This document shows positions 1-9,257 of a stretch of DNA of 64,000 nt, piece by piece (the stretch's first letter is position 1; every line of letters begins with the position of its first letter). Position numbers and translations under genes: made by a program. The notes under the pieces were generated by a model that was given only the letters and a program-made list of their open reading frames with translations, did no database searches and had not been told where the DNA came from. Source of the stretch: JASJAR01 sp039198225 (GTDB lineage: Bacteria; Pseudomonadota; Alphaproteobacteria; Rhodobacterales; Rhodobacteraceae); contig JBCCTQ010000017.1 of assembly GCA_039198225.1 (NCBI GenBank), positions 18,755-82,754 on the forward strand, given 5' to 3'.

Positions 1-464
1 CCATTGGCCAATATCCGGGCTCCCGGAGCCCCGTCCCTCCCGGTCACAGAAATGGCCGCACCGTTAAGTGTTGCCCCTTCTCCCGCCGCAGCCACATAAA
101 GGAGCTCCCTTGCGGGCAGAAAGACCGCCGCGGCTCGAACCACGCCCTTCTCGGCTACGGCAATCGAATGGGCCCAACTTGGTTTCCCGTCAATAAAGGC
201 GCGTGTGCCGTCAATCGGGTCAATGATGAAGACGCGCTCCTGGCCGAGGCGGGCCGGATTGTCGGGCGTCTCCTCTGACAGCCAGCCGTAATCTGGCCTG
301 GCCGCAAGAAGCTTCTCCTTTAGCATTGCGTCAACGGCAAGGTCGGCCTCGGTCACCGGGTCGCCGGGGTTTTTCTCCCAAGTTTTGGCATTTTGGCGCC
401 AGAAGCCGAGCGCGATGTCCCCGGCGGCGTGGCAGGCATCGATCAGAAGGTCGAGATCACTCAC
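1..464 (-). CDS. Inositol monophosphatase family protein (CysQ/histidinol-phosphatase-like), 3' end cut by window
   Basis: Reading the minus strand from a GTG at 464 gives about 154 codons running off the left edge. The translation carries the family signature: an early TEADLAVD segment, EET, then DPIDGTRAFIDG, the metal-binding aspartates of Mg-dependent, Li-sensitive phosphatases. Members hydrolyse phosphomonoesters such as 3'-phosphoadenosine 5'-phosphate, inositol phosphate or histidinol phosphate; the sequence alone does not decide which. The start overlaps the pmbA stop by 8 bases (GTGAGTGA), so the two genes are translationally coupled in one minus-strand operon. The C-terminal half is outside the window. 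Confidence 0.85.
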   Translation of the reverse strand, partial: MSDLDLLIDACHAAGDIALGFWRQNAKTWEKNPGDPVTEADLAVDAMLKEKLLAARPDYGWLSEETPDNPARLGQERVFIIDPIDGTRAFIDGKPSWAHSIAVAEKGVVRAAAVFLPARELLYVAAAGEGATLNGAAISVTGRDGAPGARILAN

Positions 465-1815
465 CGGCGAGCGTCATCCCGTCGATCAAGATCGATGGTA
501 CGACCCGCGACAGATGGAGCCGCGCGTCATTGGCCGGGACGATCCGGGCGAGCATATCGGCGAGATTGCCAGCGATGGTGCATTCGGTGACCGGATAGGC
601 CGGTGCGCCATTCTCAAACCACATGCCCGAGGCGCCCCTTGAATAGTCGCCCGTGTTGAAATTGATCGTCGAGCCGATCATTGAGGTCACCAAAAGCCCG
701 GTCCCGGCCTCGGCCATCAAGTCTTCTTTCGTCCGATCCCCTTGGGTAAGGCGCACATTGGTCACCGTCGGTTGCGGAGGCCCCGACGTGCCCCGCGTTG
801 CATTGGCCGTGCTCGGAAAACCGAGTTTGCGCCCTGTTGCCAGGTCGAGGGTCCAACCGGTCAGCCGACCCCGGTCGATGATGGTGCGGTCCTTTGTGGG
901 AAGGCCCTCCGCATCGACGGGGCGCGACCCTGCGGTCCGAGGCCGGAGCGGTTCCTCGACCAGGGAAAGACCTTCTGGAAGGATCGTCTTTCCGATGGCG
1001 TCGCGGAGCCACGATGAGCCATTGGCGATGGCCGATCCGCTTATCGCCTGGAGAAGCGCGCCAATCAGTGAGGACGAGATGCGTTCGTCGAAAATCACCG
1101 GGAAACGCCCAGTGGGGGGTTTCTTTGCGCCTGCGCGGGCGACGGTGCGTTCGCCGGCCATCCGGCCGATCTCTTCAGGAGCGATCAGATCGGCGCCATG
1201 AATTCGGGTATCGGCGTACCAATCGCGCTCCATTTCCGTGCCCGACCCGGTGATCGCGACCGCCGAAAGTGACCGATCGGTCCGGCCGTAGCCACCCTGG
1301 AATCCGTTGGAGGCGGCAAGATAAACCCGCCGGTTTGCGTAGGCCGCCGAGGCTGACTGAACCTTGCTGACCCCCGCGACAGCGAGGGTTGCAGCCTCGG
1401 CGCGGAGCGCGTCTTCTTCCAACTCGCCCGGTGCGGGCTCCGGCGCAGGATCCACAAGATCAAGCGCGTCGACGTCCGGCATTTCCGCCAATTCAGAAGG
1501 GTCGGCGAGGCCGATATGGGGGTCGTCGAGGGCCTCTTTGGCCATGGCGACCGCCCGCTCTGCCATTTCCTGGAACGTCTCGGGCTTGGTGTCGGATGCA
1601 GCCACACAGGCCTGGCGCTGACCGATCAGAACACGGAGGCCAATCTCGATCCCCTCGGATCGCTCCGCATGTTCGAGAGCCCCTCCCAGCACGTCAATCG
1701 AGACGGAGGCGGCGTCAACCGCAAGCACATCCGCCGCGTCCGCCCCGGCCCGGCGGGCTTCGTCCAGGAGGGTTTCGGTTGTTTTGGCGAGATCGGAGAA
1801 AGCGTCAGCGGTCAT
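457..1815 (-). CDS. pmbA: TldD/PmbA family metalloprotease-like protein
   Basis: A 452-residue protein of full family length. TldD and PmbA (TldE) form a heterodimeric protease that trims linear peptides such as microcin precursors. As in PmbA subunits, there is no HExxxH metal motif; the C-terminal half has the typical beta-rich core with segments GLLVTSMIGSTINFNTGDYS and GMWFENGAPAYPVTECTIAG, both strongly conserved in PmbA. No signal peptide is seen, so it should be cytoplasmic. It is the first gene of an operon with the phosphatase downstream (8-base overlap). The partner tldD is not in this window. Confidence 0.92.
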   Translation of the reverse strand: MTADAFSDLAKTTETLLDEARRAGADAADVLAVDAASVSIDVLGGALEHAERSEGIEIGLRVLIGQRQACVAASDTKPETFQEMAERAVAMAKEALDDPHIGLADPSELAEMPDVDALDLVDPAPEPAPGELEEDALRAEAATLAVAGVSKVQSASAAYANRRVYLAASNGFQGGYGRTDRSLSAVAITGSGTEMERDWYADTRIHGADLIAPEEIGRMAGERTVARAGAKKPPTGRFPVIFDERISSSLIGALLQAISGSAIANGSSWLRDAIGKTILPEGLSLVEEPLRPRTAGSRPVDAEGLPTKDRTIIDRGRLTGWTLDLATGRKLGFPSTANATRGTSGPPQPTVTNVRLTQGDRTKEDLMAEAGTGLLVTSMIGSTINFNTGDYSRGASGMWFENGAPAYPVTECTIAGNLADMLARIVPANDARLHLSRVVPSILIDGMTLAGE

Positions 1816-1871
1816 TGCTTTGGGACCTAGTCCCTGCGCGCGCGCCTGACAAGGCGTGGCGCAGATCCGTC

Positions 1872-3392
1872 CTAACGGATCCGCTGGCCATTCGCCGAAA
1901 CACTGCCGTCCTTGCCTATTTCTATGCTTGAAACGAGGCTGTCCGGCCCGTCGCCTGGCCGGGCAAAGAGGCCGAGCATCATCCGCGCGCCCATGGCCTG
2001 GTCTTGGGGCACAAGGCCCATATTTACCAGCGTGTCGAGCAAGGCGTTCCCGCCGACGAGGCTCAAATCCAGCCGTCCCGATGGCGACGGGGCCGGCGCA
2101 AAGGGCCCTTCGCCCGAATTGTCGAATTCAAAGGCCCCGTCACCGGTGAGCTCCGCACCCGCCAGCGAGAGATTGATTGCGCCGATGGTCACGCTGTCAA
2201 TTTCGCCCGGCACTCCGGGGGCGAACTCCTCCATCGCGTCAGGGTCGAAAATGTCAAGAAGCCAGCGGCCTTTCCCGGCGATGTCGACCACCAGTGTCGC
2301 CGGATCGCGGGGCAATTGTCCGCCGGGATCGACCATGCCCCAGATCGCCTCGGAAATCTCAAGCCCGGCCATCCGGACGAGAACGCCGAAATCGGTAGGC
2401 TCGTCACCGGGCGCCACCGGCATTGCTAGGCGGCCTTCGGTTTCGGCCATCGAAAACGTGACCTGGGGGAAAGGGATCTGACTTCCCGAAATCGCCATAT
2501 CGAGGCCAGTGCTGCTGCCGCCGTAGACCAGCCCTTCCGGCGTCAAAGCCCCTTCGAAAGTGCCCGTTTCCGAGGAGGAGCGCACATTGAACCGATCGCT
2601 CGAATCGGTGCCTGCCAAAGTGTATTCCGCGCCGCCATGGGCCAATGTCCATTCGTTCCGGAACCCTTCCGACAGCATGGCCGACATGTTGCCATAGGCC
2701 GCGAGCCCAGTGACCGTGCCTTCCGATTGGGACGAAACCTCCGAAAGGCTCGCCTCGAAATCGAACGTGGTGCCAGGGTCGTCAGGATCGGTGGCTTTTG
2801 CGTTGAAGGTCAATCCGTCCATCGCGGTGGAGCTTTCAAACTCCCGGGGCGTCCCTTCCGTGAGAACATAGTCGCCTTTAAGACCGCTCGCCGCCACATC
2901 GACATTCATCGCGATGCTTTCGCCGTCGACCGTGAGCCCATCGACGGAGAGGCCAAGCTCTGGACCCACATAACCATACCGGGTCGTCGCGCCGTCGCGG
3001 GAGGCGATCGTGACCAATCCGGGCTGACGAAAGATCATGTTGAAGGTGATCGGAAGATCCGTGTCGGGGTCGGTCGCGGAAACGGCAATTGGGAATTCGG
3101 CCGAACTTTTGATCTCCACGGTGCCGTCGCCTCGCTCTTCGAAGACAAGCTCTTCGACCAAGGCGGCCGCACTTCCCTCGCCTTCAGGAAAAGCAAAGGT
3201 CATCGATACGTCGCGGAGGGTGACCGTGCCGCCGGAATTGCTTTCGTCGCCCACCTCCATCTCTGCGTTAAGACTGGCCATGAGCCGTTGCCAATCGGCC
3301 CAAACCTCTTCAGCGGTGATATCCGCCGCGGCGGGAAGGGCGAAAACGGAACTGGCAAGGGTCAGGGCGAGCCGACGGGGCATGGGGCGCAT
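1872..3392 (-). CDS. DUF2125 domain-containing secreted protein
   Basis: 506 residues with an N-terminal signal peptide (MRPMPRRLALTLASSVFALPAAA, cleavage near residue 23). The rest is beta-rich, acidic and poor in long hydrophobic stretches, with repeats of DGLTxD and GxxxL type, matching the DUF2125 family of alphaproteobacterial envelope proteins of unknown function. It should be periplasmic or outer-membrane associated. It is transcribed separately from pmbA (56-base gap) and divergently from the dehydrogenase at 3578. No catalytic motif is visible. Confidence 0.8.
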   Translation of the reverse strand: MRPMPRRLALTLASSVFALPAAADITAEEVWADWQRLMASLNAEMEVGDESNSGGTVTLRDVSMTFAFPEGEGSAAALVEELVFEERGDGTVEIKSSAEFPIAVSATDPDTDLPITFNMIFRQPGLVTIASRDGATTRYGYVGPELGLSVDGLTVDGESIAMNVDVAASGLKGDYVLTEGTPREFESSTAMDGLTFNAKATDPDDPGTTFDFEASLSEVSSQSEGTVTGLAAYGNMSAMLSEGFRNEWTLAHGGAEYTLAGTDSSDRFNVRSSSETGTFEGALTPEGLVYGGSSTGLDMAISGSQIPFPQVTFSMAETEGRLAMPVAPGDEPTDFGVLVRMAGLEISEAIWGMVDPGGQLPRDPATLVVDIAGKGRWLLDIFDPDAMEEFAPGVPGEIDSVTIGAINLSLAGAELTGDGAFEFDNSGEGPFAPAPSPSGRLDLSLVGGNALLDTLVNMGLVPQDQAMGARMMLGLFARPGDGPDSLVSSIEIGKDGSVSANGQRIR

Positions 3393-3577
3393 GGGGGAAC
3401 CTTCTGTTCGAGCAGTATCTATAACGACTTGGACATTCTATTGGGAAAGGCAACTCGCACAACCTTTGCCGGCGATGGGCCGCATTCAAGAGTACGAGAC
3501 CGCCCCAACCGACCTCCTCGCTCGCCATCAGCGCGGCATCGTGGCAGGGTCACCGCGAATAGGGAGAGAATATTGGT

Positions 3578-4330
3578 ATGGCAAACGAGCAATCGGTTGT
3601 GGCGATCACCGGGGCGAGCCGGGGTATTGGGGCTGCGGCGGCACGCGCGTTTGCTAAGGACGGGGCGAAAATTGCGCTTCTGGCCCGGTCCGGCCAAGAG
3701 ATCGGGGCGATCGCCGATGAGATTGGCGACAATGCCACCGCATTCGCCTGCGATGTGAGCCGGTTTGATGACGTGGCAGTGGCCTTTGAGACCGTGGAGG
3801 CGCGCCTCGGTCCGATCTCCGCAGTGATCGCCAATGCCGGCGTTGTCGAGCCCATCAGCCATCTCGCTGCTGCCGATCCTACCGGCTGGGGCAGCATCAT
3901 CGACGTCAACCTAAAGGGCGTGTTTCACACGATGCGTGCCTCCGTGCCAGGGATGGTGGCCGCTGGCGGGGGCACATTCATCACCATTTCTTCCGGTGCC
4001 GCCCATGGCCCGGTCGAGGCCTGGTCGGCCTATTGCGCGTCAAAGGCTGGGGCGGCCATGCTGACCCGCTGCCTCGACAAAGAATACGGAGAGAAAGGTA
4101 TCCGTGCGATGGGCCTCTCCCCGGGCACCGTCGCCACGGAAATGCAGCGCCAAATCAAAGCTTCCGGCATCAATCCCGTAAGCCAACTCGACTGGACCGA
4201 CCACATCCCGCCCGAATGGCCCGCCCGTGCTCTTGTTTGGATGGCAGGCCCCGCGGGCGACGCCTTTCTCGGCCAGGAGATCAGTCTCCGCGACGAGAAC
4301 ATCCGCCGCGCGGTAGGTCTCATCGACTAA
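3578..4330 (+). CDS. Short-chain dehydrogenase/reductase (SDR family)
   Basis: 250 residues, the classical SDR length. Visible motifs are the nucleotide-binding GASRGIG near residue 13, NAG near residue 85, and the catalytic set Ser139, Tyr152 and Lys156 (YCASK). These proteins are NAD(P)-dependent oxidoreductases of alcohols or ketones; the substrate cannot be told here. The ATG at 3578 has a good ribosome site (AGGGAGAG). The gene stands alone, convergent with holA, and is followed after 6 bases by a 22-base motif also found after the aminotransferase gene at 60881. Confidence 0.93.
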   Translation: MANEQSVVAITGASRGIGAAAARAFAKDGAKIALLARSGQEIGAIADEIGDNATAFACDVSRFDDVAVAFETVEARLGPISAVIANAGVVEPISHLAAADPTGWGSIIDVNLKGVFHTMRASVPGMVAAGGGTFITISSGAAHGPVEAWSAYCASKAGAAMLTRCLDKEYGEKGIRAMGLSPGTVATEMQRQIKASGINPVSQLDWTDHIPPEWPARALVWMAGPAGDAFLGQEISLRDENIRRAVGLID

Positions 4331-4336
4331 AAGCGC

Positions 4337-4358
4337 CTTCATCCTGGCAAAAATACTC
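4337..4358 (+). repeat. Post-stop 22-base motif, copy 1
   Basis: Six bases after the SDR stop codon lies a 22-base sequence beginning CTTCATCCTGGC and ending AAATACTC. A second copy, identical except for about four central bases, occurs on the minus strand at 60854-60875, also a few bases after a stop codon. It has no obvious hairpin of its own. It looks like a dispersed 3' element; function unknown. Confidence 0.6.
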
Positions 4359-4375
4359 AATTGAGCCGGCTGAGT

Positions 4376-5398
4376 TCAGCGATTTGTTCCGAGATGGGCA
4401 AGGCGGATCAATATCCGCTCAACCAACGCCATATCCGGCGCCGGGGTGGACGAGCGGAGTGCAAGATCGGTCTCAACGAGTGAGGACAGGGCCGCTTCGA
4501 GACGTCGCGTGCCCCATGATGTCGCTTGGCGGGCCATCCGGTCACGGCTCGGCCATGGGACCGGCGGGCGGACCCGGGCGATGCCGGAAGCAGGCCCGCC
4601 GGGATCAGCCGCCGCCACATGGAGCGCGCGAAAATGGCGCGTAGCACCAATCGCAATCGAAACCGGCGTCGTGCCTTGGGCTGCAAGCCGTCGCAAAAGG
4701 GCGCCAATATCGCCCGCCCGCGCTTCGGCAGCCGCATGGAGAAGATCGTCGAGCTCGGCTTCGACCGAGGCGGGTGCGACCGCTGACACGTCTTCGGGCG
4801 TTGCGGGCGCTTGATCGCCCAATTTGTAAAGCGCCAGCTTTTCGAGGGTTTGGCGAAAGTCGCCGGGATCCAAGGTACGGGAGAGGTCGACGAGCATCCC
4901 CATCGCCTCCCGGGTGGGTGGCGCGAGGCCCGCCTCGCGGAGGCCGCTTTCAATCTCGTCCCGGCTCGGCGGATCGTCATAGATTGCGGCGGCCACGGCA
5001 TGGGCAGCCGTCTCAAAGTGCTTCCGAAGCCCGGTGGGGCGGAGGGCGCCGGCGGTGACCACGAGGGTGGCGTCCTCGGACTGCCAGTCATCAAGGGCGG
5101 CGGTGATCACACCGGCTTGGCTGTTGGTGGCGTCCTCGACCAAAACCGCCCGCGCACCAGGGAAAAACCCGCTCGCCCGGAGCGCATCCGAAAGGGCCGC
5201 CTTGTCCTTTGTCAGATCGGCGGCCGGGATGCGGGTGAGGCGCATTTCCTCCTCAGCCCCGGGGCCTAGAAGATTGGCCAGAAGCTCCTGGCGCTTCAAC
5301 GCAACCCGCATCGGATCCGCGCCGTAGATCAGCACCCCGGCCTTCCCAGGATCAGGCTTTTTGAAAAACGCCGCGGCGTCGCGCGTAGAGAGTTTCAC
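4376..5398 (-). CDS. holA: DNA polymerase III subunit delta
   Basis: 340 residues, usual length for the delta subunit of the clamp loader, which opens the beta clamp during replication. Typical features are the opening VLIYGADPMRVALKRQELL (residues 22-40), an acidic AAA-like core without an active Walker A, and the C-terminal helical collar. The start is a GTG at 5398 sharing GTGA with the lptE stop, so holA is the last gene of the leuS-lptE-holA operon. This order is common in alphaproteobacteria and strengthens the assignment. Confidence 0.92.
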   Translation of the reverse strand: MKLSTRDAAAFFKKPDPGKAGVLIYGADPMRVALKRQELLANLLGPGAEEEMRLTRIPAADLTKDKAALSDALRASGFFPGARAVLVEDATNSQAGVITAALDDWQSEDATLVVTAGALRPTGLRKHFETAAHAVAAAIYDDPPSRDEIESGLREAGLAPPTREAMGMLVDLSRTLDPGDFRQTLEKLALYKLGDQAPATPEDVSAVAPASVEAELDDLLHAAAEARAGDIGALLRRLAAQGTTPVSIAIGATRHFRALHVAAADPGGPASGIARVRPPVPWPSRDRMARQATSWGTRRLEAALSSLVETDLALRSSTPAPDMALVERILIRLAHLGTNR

Positions 5399-5880
5399 GC
5401 CCAGCTCTCGGCGGTCACCGACAGGCGTGAGACGATCTGGTCGGCGAGGATCACCATCAGCCGCCGTTCCGCATCGATCCGGGCCGACCGGGTGGCCACC
5501 GTGGTCGAGGTCGCCGCATAGGTCGTGAAAGACCGGGCCCGCCCGCCGGTGAGCCGCGCTCCCGTTCCAAGATCAATCACGGCATAATCGGCCCGGCCTT
5601 GGAGGCGAAAGCGCGAGATTGTCTGATCGGCCGTAACCCCGACGGAATCTTCGCGCATCGCGATACTGGCTGTCAGCCGATAGCGCGGCGCTGTCGGCTC
5701 GCCAAAACGTCGCTCAAGCTCATTAACCAGAACAAAGCCCACCGCATCCGAGGGCGGGTCCACCGCGATGGCGCCAAAGAGGTCCCGTGCGGCTGATCCG
5801 GGCGCGTAGACCGGTTCGAACCCGCAGGCACCGAGGGCAACGGCACCGAGAAGGATGGTCCGGCGGTCAAATGACGACAT
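5395..5880 (-). CDS. lptE: LPS assembly lipoprotein LptE
   Basis: About 161 residues from the ATG at 5880 (MSSFDRRTILLGAVALGACGFEPVYAP). The LGAC lipobox at residues 16-19, immediately followed by GFEPVY, is characteristic of LptE, the outer-membrane lipoprotein that plugs the LptD barrel and helps place lipopolysaccharide. An upstream in-frame ATG at 5922 exists but would bury the signal peptide, so 5880 is preferred. The start lies 14 bases inside the leuS end and the stop overlaps holA by 4, showing tight coupling. Confidence 0.9.
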   Translation of the reverse strand: MSSFDRRTILLGAVALGACGFEPVYAPGSAARDLFGAIAVDPPSDAVGFVLVNELERRFGEPTAPRYRLTASIAMREDSVGVTADQTISRFRLQGRADYAVIDLGTGARLTGGRARSFTTYAATSTTVATRSARIDAERRLMVILADQIVSRLSVTAESWA

Positions 5881-8431
5881 TGACGATCCGACCGGGCACG
5901 ACGATGAGCTTTTTCGGCGCACGATCCTCCAAGGCCCGCTTCACAGCGTCCTGGGACAGGACCAGAGCTTCGATTTCCGCTTTGGGAAGATCTTTGGAGA
6001 CGGTCACTTCCGCCCGGCGCTTGCCGTTGATCTGGATCGGTAGTGTTATGCTGTCTTCAATGAGATAGGCCTCGTCTGCCACAGGCCAGGGCGCTTCGGC
6101 ACAAAGCCCCTCGCCCCCTTGATTGGCCCAAATATCCTCAGAGAGATGGGGCGTCATTGGTGACATCAATTGCGCCAATGCCATGATGGCCTGGCGTTGG
6201 GCGCCATGGCTGGCCTTCGACTTCGAAAGCACATTGGTAAACGCATAGAGCTTGGCGATCGCGGCGTTAAAGCCAAAGGTCTCGATCCCCATGGTCACGT
6301 CATGGATGGTCTTGTGCATCTGGCGGAGGAGGTCTTCGTCGCCGTCGCCCGGTGCCGAGGTATCCATCGCGTCGATCCGGTCGCAGAGGCTCCAAACCCG
6401 GGAAAGATGCTTGAACGCCGCTTCGGCGCCCGACGCTGTCCATTCGACGTCGCGCTCGGGCGGGCTGTCAGACAGGACAAACCAACGGGCCGTATCGGCG
6501 CCGAACCGTCCAATAATGTCCAAGGGATTGACCACATTGTATTTCGACTTCGACATCTTCGCCGAAGGAATGATTGTGACTTCCGTCCCGTCCTTCAAAT
6601 AACCGCCGCCATCCCGCAGCTCGACATCTTCGGGGTAATGGAACTGTTTCCGACCGTCAGCGCTTTCGGTCTGGTAGATTGCGTGGGTCACCATGCCTTG
6701 GGTGAAAAGCGCATCGAAAGGTTCGATAGCCGCCTCGGGGAGGTGGCCGCAAACTTCCATAGCCCGCGCGAAGAACCGGGAATAGAGCAAGTGCAGGATC
6801 GCGTGCTCGATGCCGCCAATGTACTGGTCGACATTCATCCAATACTCGGCGTCTTCGGCGAGGGTCGGCGTCTTGGCACGGGGCGCTGTGAAACGGGCGT
6901 AGTACCATGAGGAATCGACGAACGTGTCCATCGTGTCGGTTTCCCGCGTGGCCGGTCCGTCGCATTTCGGGCAGGCGGTGTGGCGCCAGGTCGGGTGCCG
7001 GTCGAGCGGATTGCCGGGGACCGAGAAGTCAATCGGCTTGTTGCCTTCGTCCTTGGGCAACTCGATGGGTAGGTTTTCCTTTTTCTCCGGCACGACCCCG
7101 CAGGTATCGCAATAGACAACCGGGATCGGGCAGCCCCAATAGCGCTGGCGGGATAGGCCCCAGTCGCGGAGGCGGAATTGCGTTAGGCCTTCGCCCCAGC
7201 CTTCCTCTTCGGCATAGGCAATCGTCGCATCAATGGCCTCTTGGCCCGTGACTTCGGCAAGCCCGGTGAAGTGGTCGACGAAGCGCACCTTCTCGGTCTT
7301 GGGCGGCACGAACGCGGTGTCGGTCACTGGCGTGTCGTCGCCTAATGCAAAAAACGTGTCGATGACCGGTAGGTCGTACTTCCGGCAGAAATCGAGGTCG
7401 CGCTGGTCATGGGCAGGACAGGCGAAGATGGCCCCTGTCCCGTAGCCCATGAGAATAAAATTCGCGATCCAGACCGGAAGCTCCCAATCGGGGTTGAGCG
7501 GGTGGCGAACCTTCAGCCCGGTATCGAACCCAAGCTTTTCGGCCGTTTCCATCGCCTCTTCAGTGGTGCCGCCCTTCCGGGCCTCCACATTGAACGCAGC
7601 AATCTCTGGATTTCCGGCTTCAAGCTCTTTGGCCAGCGGATGATCGGGCGAGATGCCCACGAAAGACGCGCCCAAGAGCGTGTCGGGCCGGGTCGTAAAC
7701 ACTTCGATTGGGTCGCCGCCATCGCTCCGTTCGAAGCCGAATTTCAAACCCTGGGATTTCCCGATCCAGTTCCGCTGCATCAGCTTGACCTTGTCAGGCC
7801 AGTTGTCGAGGTGATCGATTGCGGTGAGAAGATCCTCGGCGAAATCCGAGATCTTGAAAAACCATTGGGTGAGTTCGCGCCGTTCGACTTCCGCGTCCGA
7901 GCGCCAGCCCTTGCCGTCAATCACCTGTTCGTTGGCCAAGACGGTCATGTCGACGGGGTCCCAATTCACCGTCGCGGCTTTCCGGTAAACGAGGCCCTTT
8001 TCGAGGAAATCGATGAAGAGGGCTTGCTGCTGGCCGTAATACTCAACATCGCAGGTGGCAAATTCGCGCGTCCAATCGAGCGAAAGGCCGAGAAGGCCAA
8101 ACTGCTGCTTCATGTTGGCGATGTTGTCGCGCGTCCACGCTTCGGGGTGGACTCCCCGCTCCATGGCGGCGTTCTCTGCGGGTAGACCGAAGGCATCCCA
8201 GCCCATGGGATGGAGAACAGAATGGCCAGTGGCGCGCTTGAACCGAGCGACCACATCACCCATCGCATAATTGCGCACATGGCCGATATGGAGGTTTCCG
8301 GACGGATACGGAAACATCTCCAGCACATAGTATTTCGGTTTCGACGGGTCCCGCACGGCCTCGAACGTGCCGGCGCCCTCCCAGGCGGCCTGCCATTTCG
8401 GCTCGATAGAAGCGGGGTCGTATTTCTGCAT
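5867..8431 (-). CDS. leuS: Leucyl-tRNA synthetase
   Basis: 854 residues, full length. It charges tRNA-Leu with leucine. The class I signatures are clear: PYPSGNLHIGHVRNY (HIGH box, residues 42-56), the CP1 editing domain with a zinc-like CDTCG...CPKCDG pair, and KMSKSKYN (KMSKS box). The C-terminal anticodon-binding domain is intact. It is the first gene of leuS-lptE-holA. The start ATG at 8431 is followed by the family-typical MQKYDPASIEPKWQ. Confidence 0.98.
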   Translation of the reverse strand: MQKYDPASIEPKWQAAWEGAGTFEAVRDPSKPKYYVLEMFPYPSGNLHIGHVRNYAMGDVVARFKRATGHSVLHPMGWDAFGLPAENAAMERGVHPEAWTRDNIANMKQQFGLLGLSLDWTREFATCDVEYYGQQQALFIDFLEKGLVYRKAATVNWDPVDMTVLANEQVIDGKGWRSDAEVERRELTQWFFKISDFAEDLLTAIDHLDNWPDKVKLMQRNWIGKSQGLKFGFERSDGGDPIEVFTTRPDTLLGASFVGISPDHPLAKELEAGNPEIAAFNVEARKGGTTEEAMETAEKLGFDTGLKVRHPLNPDWELPVWIANFILMGYGTGAIFACPAHDQRDLDFCRKYDLPVIDTFFALGDDTPVTDTAFVPPKTEKVRFVDHFTGLAEVTGQEAIDATIAYAEEEGWGEGLTQFRLRDWGLSRQRYWGCPIPVVYCDTCGVVPEKKENLPIELPKDEGNKPIDFSVPGNPLDRHPTWRHTACPKCDGPATRETDTMDTFVDSSWYYARFTAPRAKTPTLAEDAEYWMNVDQYIGGIEHAILHLLYSRFFARAMEVCGHLPEAAIEPFDALFTQGMVTHAIYQTESADGRKQFHYPEDVELRDGGGYLKDGTEVTIIPSAKMSKSKYNVVNPLDIIGRFGADTARWFVLSDSPPERDVEWTASGAEAAFKHLSRVWSLCDRIDAMDTSAPGDGDEDLLRQMHKTIHDVTMGIETFGFNAAIAKLYAFTNVLSKSKASHGAQRQAIMALAQLMSPMTPHLSEDIWANQGGEGLCAEAPWPVADEAYLIEDSITLPIQINGKRRAEVTVSKDLPKAEIEALVLSQDAVKRALEDRAPKKLIVVPGRIVNVVI

Positions 8432-8494
8432 GGGGGTCGGGTCCTCGGGCGTTAGCCCGGGTTTAGCGAGGCGCCCGAACGGGGTCCAGCGATG

Positions 8495-8995
8495 TCAAAG
8501 GTTGCTGTCGCGGATGCGCAATTGCCGCGCACGGGTGAGGATCGCGTCCTCCACCTGGCGGACCGTCTCGGTACTGGCCGGTCCGCCGCGGGTTTGGAGC
8601 GACAGGGTGAGCGATCTGGCATCAAGGGCGGGGTCCTGTACGAGAACGGTTGCGCGGTAGGCTCGACCACCGCCCGGTGGCGCGCCAAACCCGGTCACAA
8701 TGACGCCCGAGAACGGATCAACCGTCTGGATCGGAAGGAACGAGAGCACCTCAAGCGAAGCGTTCCAGATGTACTTGTTGACCTCGATCGTGATGTTTGG
8801 GTCGGTATCGCTTTGGAAGAGGTCAAAGAAGGACTCACCCCTGTCGCTGCCCGGCCTCCGATTGCCGGCCGCTTCAAATTCTGCGTCCCGATCTCGCTCC
8901 AGGCCAAACGGAGCGCCACCTTGGTCGCCGCCGCAGCCGGACAGCCCAAGCGAGATCCCGAACGCCACCATTGTCATTCCGCCAAGTTGTCGCAT
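8495..8995 (-). CDS. DUF3576 domain-containing lipoprotein
   Basis: From the ATG at 8995 the product has 166 residues with an N-terminal lipoprotein signal (hydrophobic stretch ending LSGC, lipobox Cys near residue 21). The body contains IEVNKYIWNASLEVLSFLPI and GVIVTGFGAPPGGGRAYR, matching DUF3576, a family of small alphaproteobacterial outer-membrane lipoproteins of unknown role. A longer frame to 9208 is open but would place the signal internally. It lies 63 bases upstream of leuS on the same strand and may be cotranscribed. Confidence 0.85.
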   Translation of the reverse strand: MRQLGGMTMVAFGISLGLSGCGGDQGGAPFGLERDRDAEFEAAGNRRPGSDRGESFFDLFQSDTDPNITIEVNKYIWNASLEVLSFLPIQTVDPFSGVIVTGFGAPPGGGRAYRATVLVQDPALDARSLTLSLQTRGGPASTETVRQVEDAILTRARQLRIRDSNL

Positions 8996-9257
8996 GGGGC
9001 GCCCCTCGCTTCTTCGCGCATGGGTGTATCCGAGGCGCCATGGGGCGACAAGAGCTTGACAACAAAGCGCCTTAGACCCCTTGGAGAACAAGGTGTTGCG
9101 GCGCGAAAAACCCACTGTGGCAAAGCTGCACCAATGCGTTCGGTTGATGGCGTCGCGCCGCCGGGCTTTCTTGCATTCGGGTGCTTTAACGAAGAAGTAA
9201 GATCGCAATCAACGCGGCACGAGTCGGGTTGAGCAACCTTTATGCACGAGGGAAAAC
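8996..9257. other. Intergenic region between DUF3576 gene and first porin
   Basis: 262 bases separating divergent genes, so it must hold promoters for both. A TTGACA-like hexamer starts near 9057 but no convincing -10 lies at the right distance. A strong ribosome site (GAGGGA at 9248-9253) precedes the porin ATG. No RNA gene or repeat was seen. Confidence 0.4.

Noticed and set aside
1864..1881. GATCCG-TCCTAA-CGGATC dyad at the end of the DUF2125 gene
   Set aside because: Six-base stem overlapping the stop codon with no T-run; probably fortuitous.
2637..3758. A 373-codon frame antisense to the DUF2125 gene and crossing into the SDR gene
   Set aside because: It spans two genes on opposite strands without a plausible start site and its translation is low-complexity basic sequence.
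5805..5825. GGTTCGAACCC resembling a tRNA T-arm
   Set aside because: It lies inside lptE coding sequence and no cloverleaf can be drawn around it.
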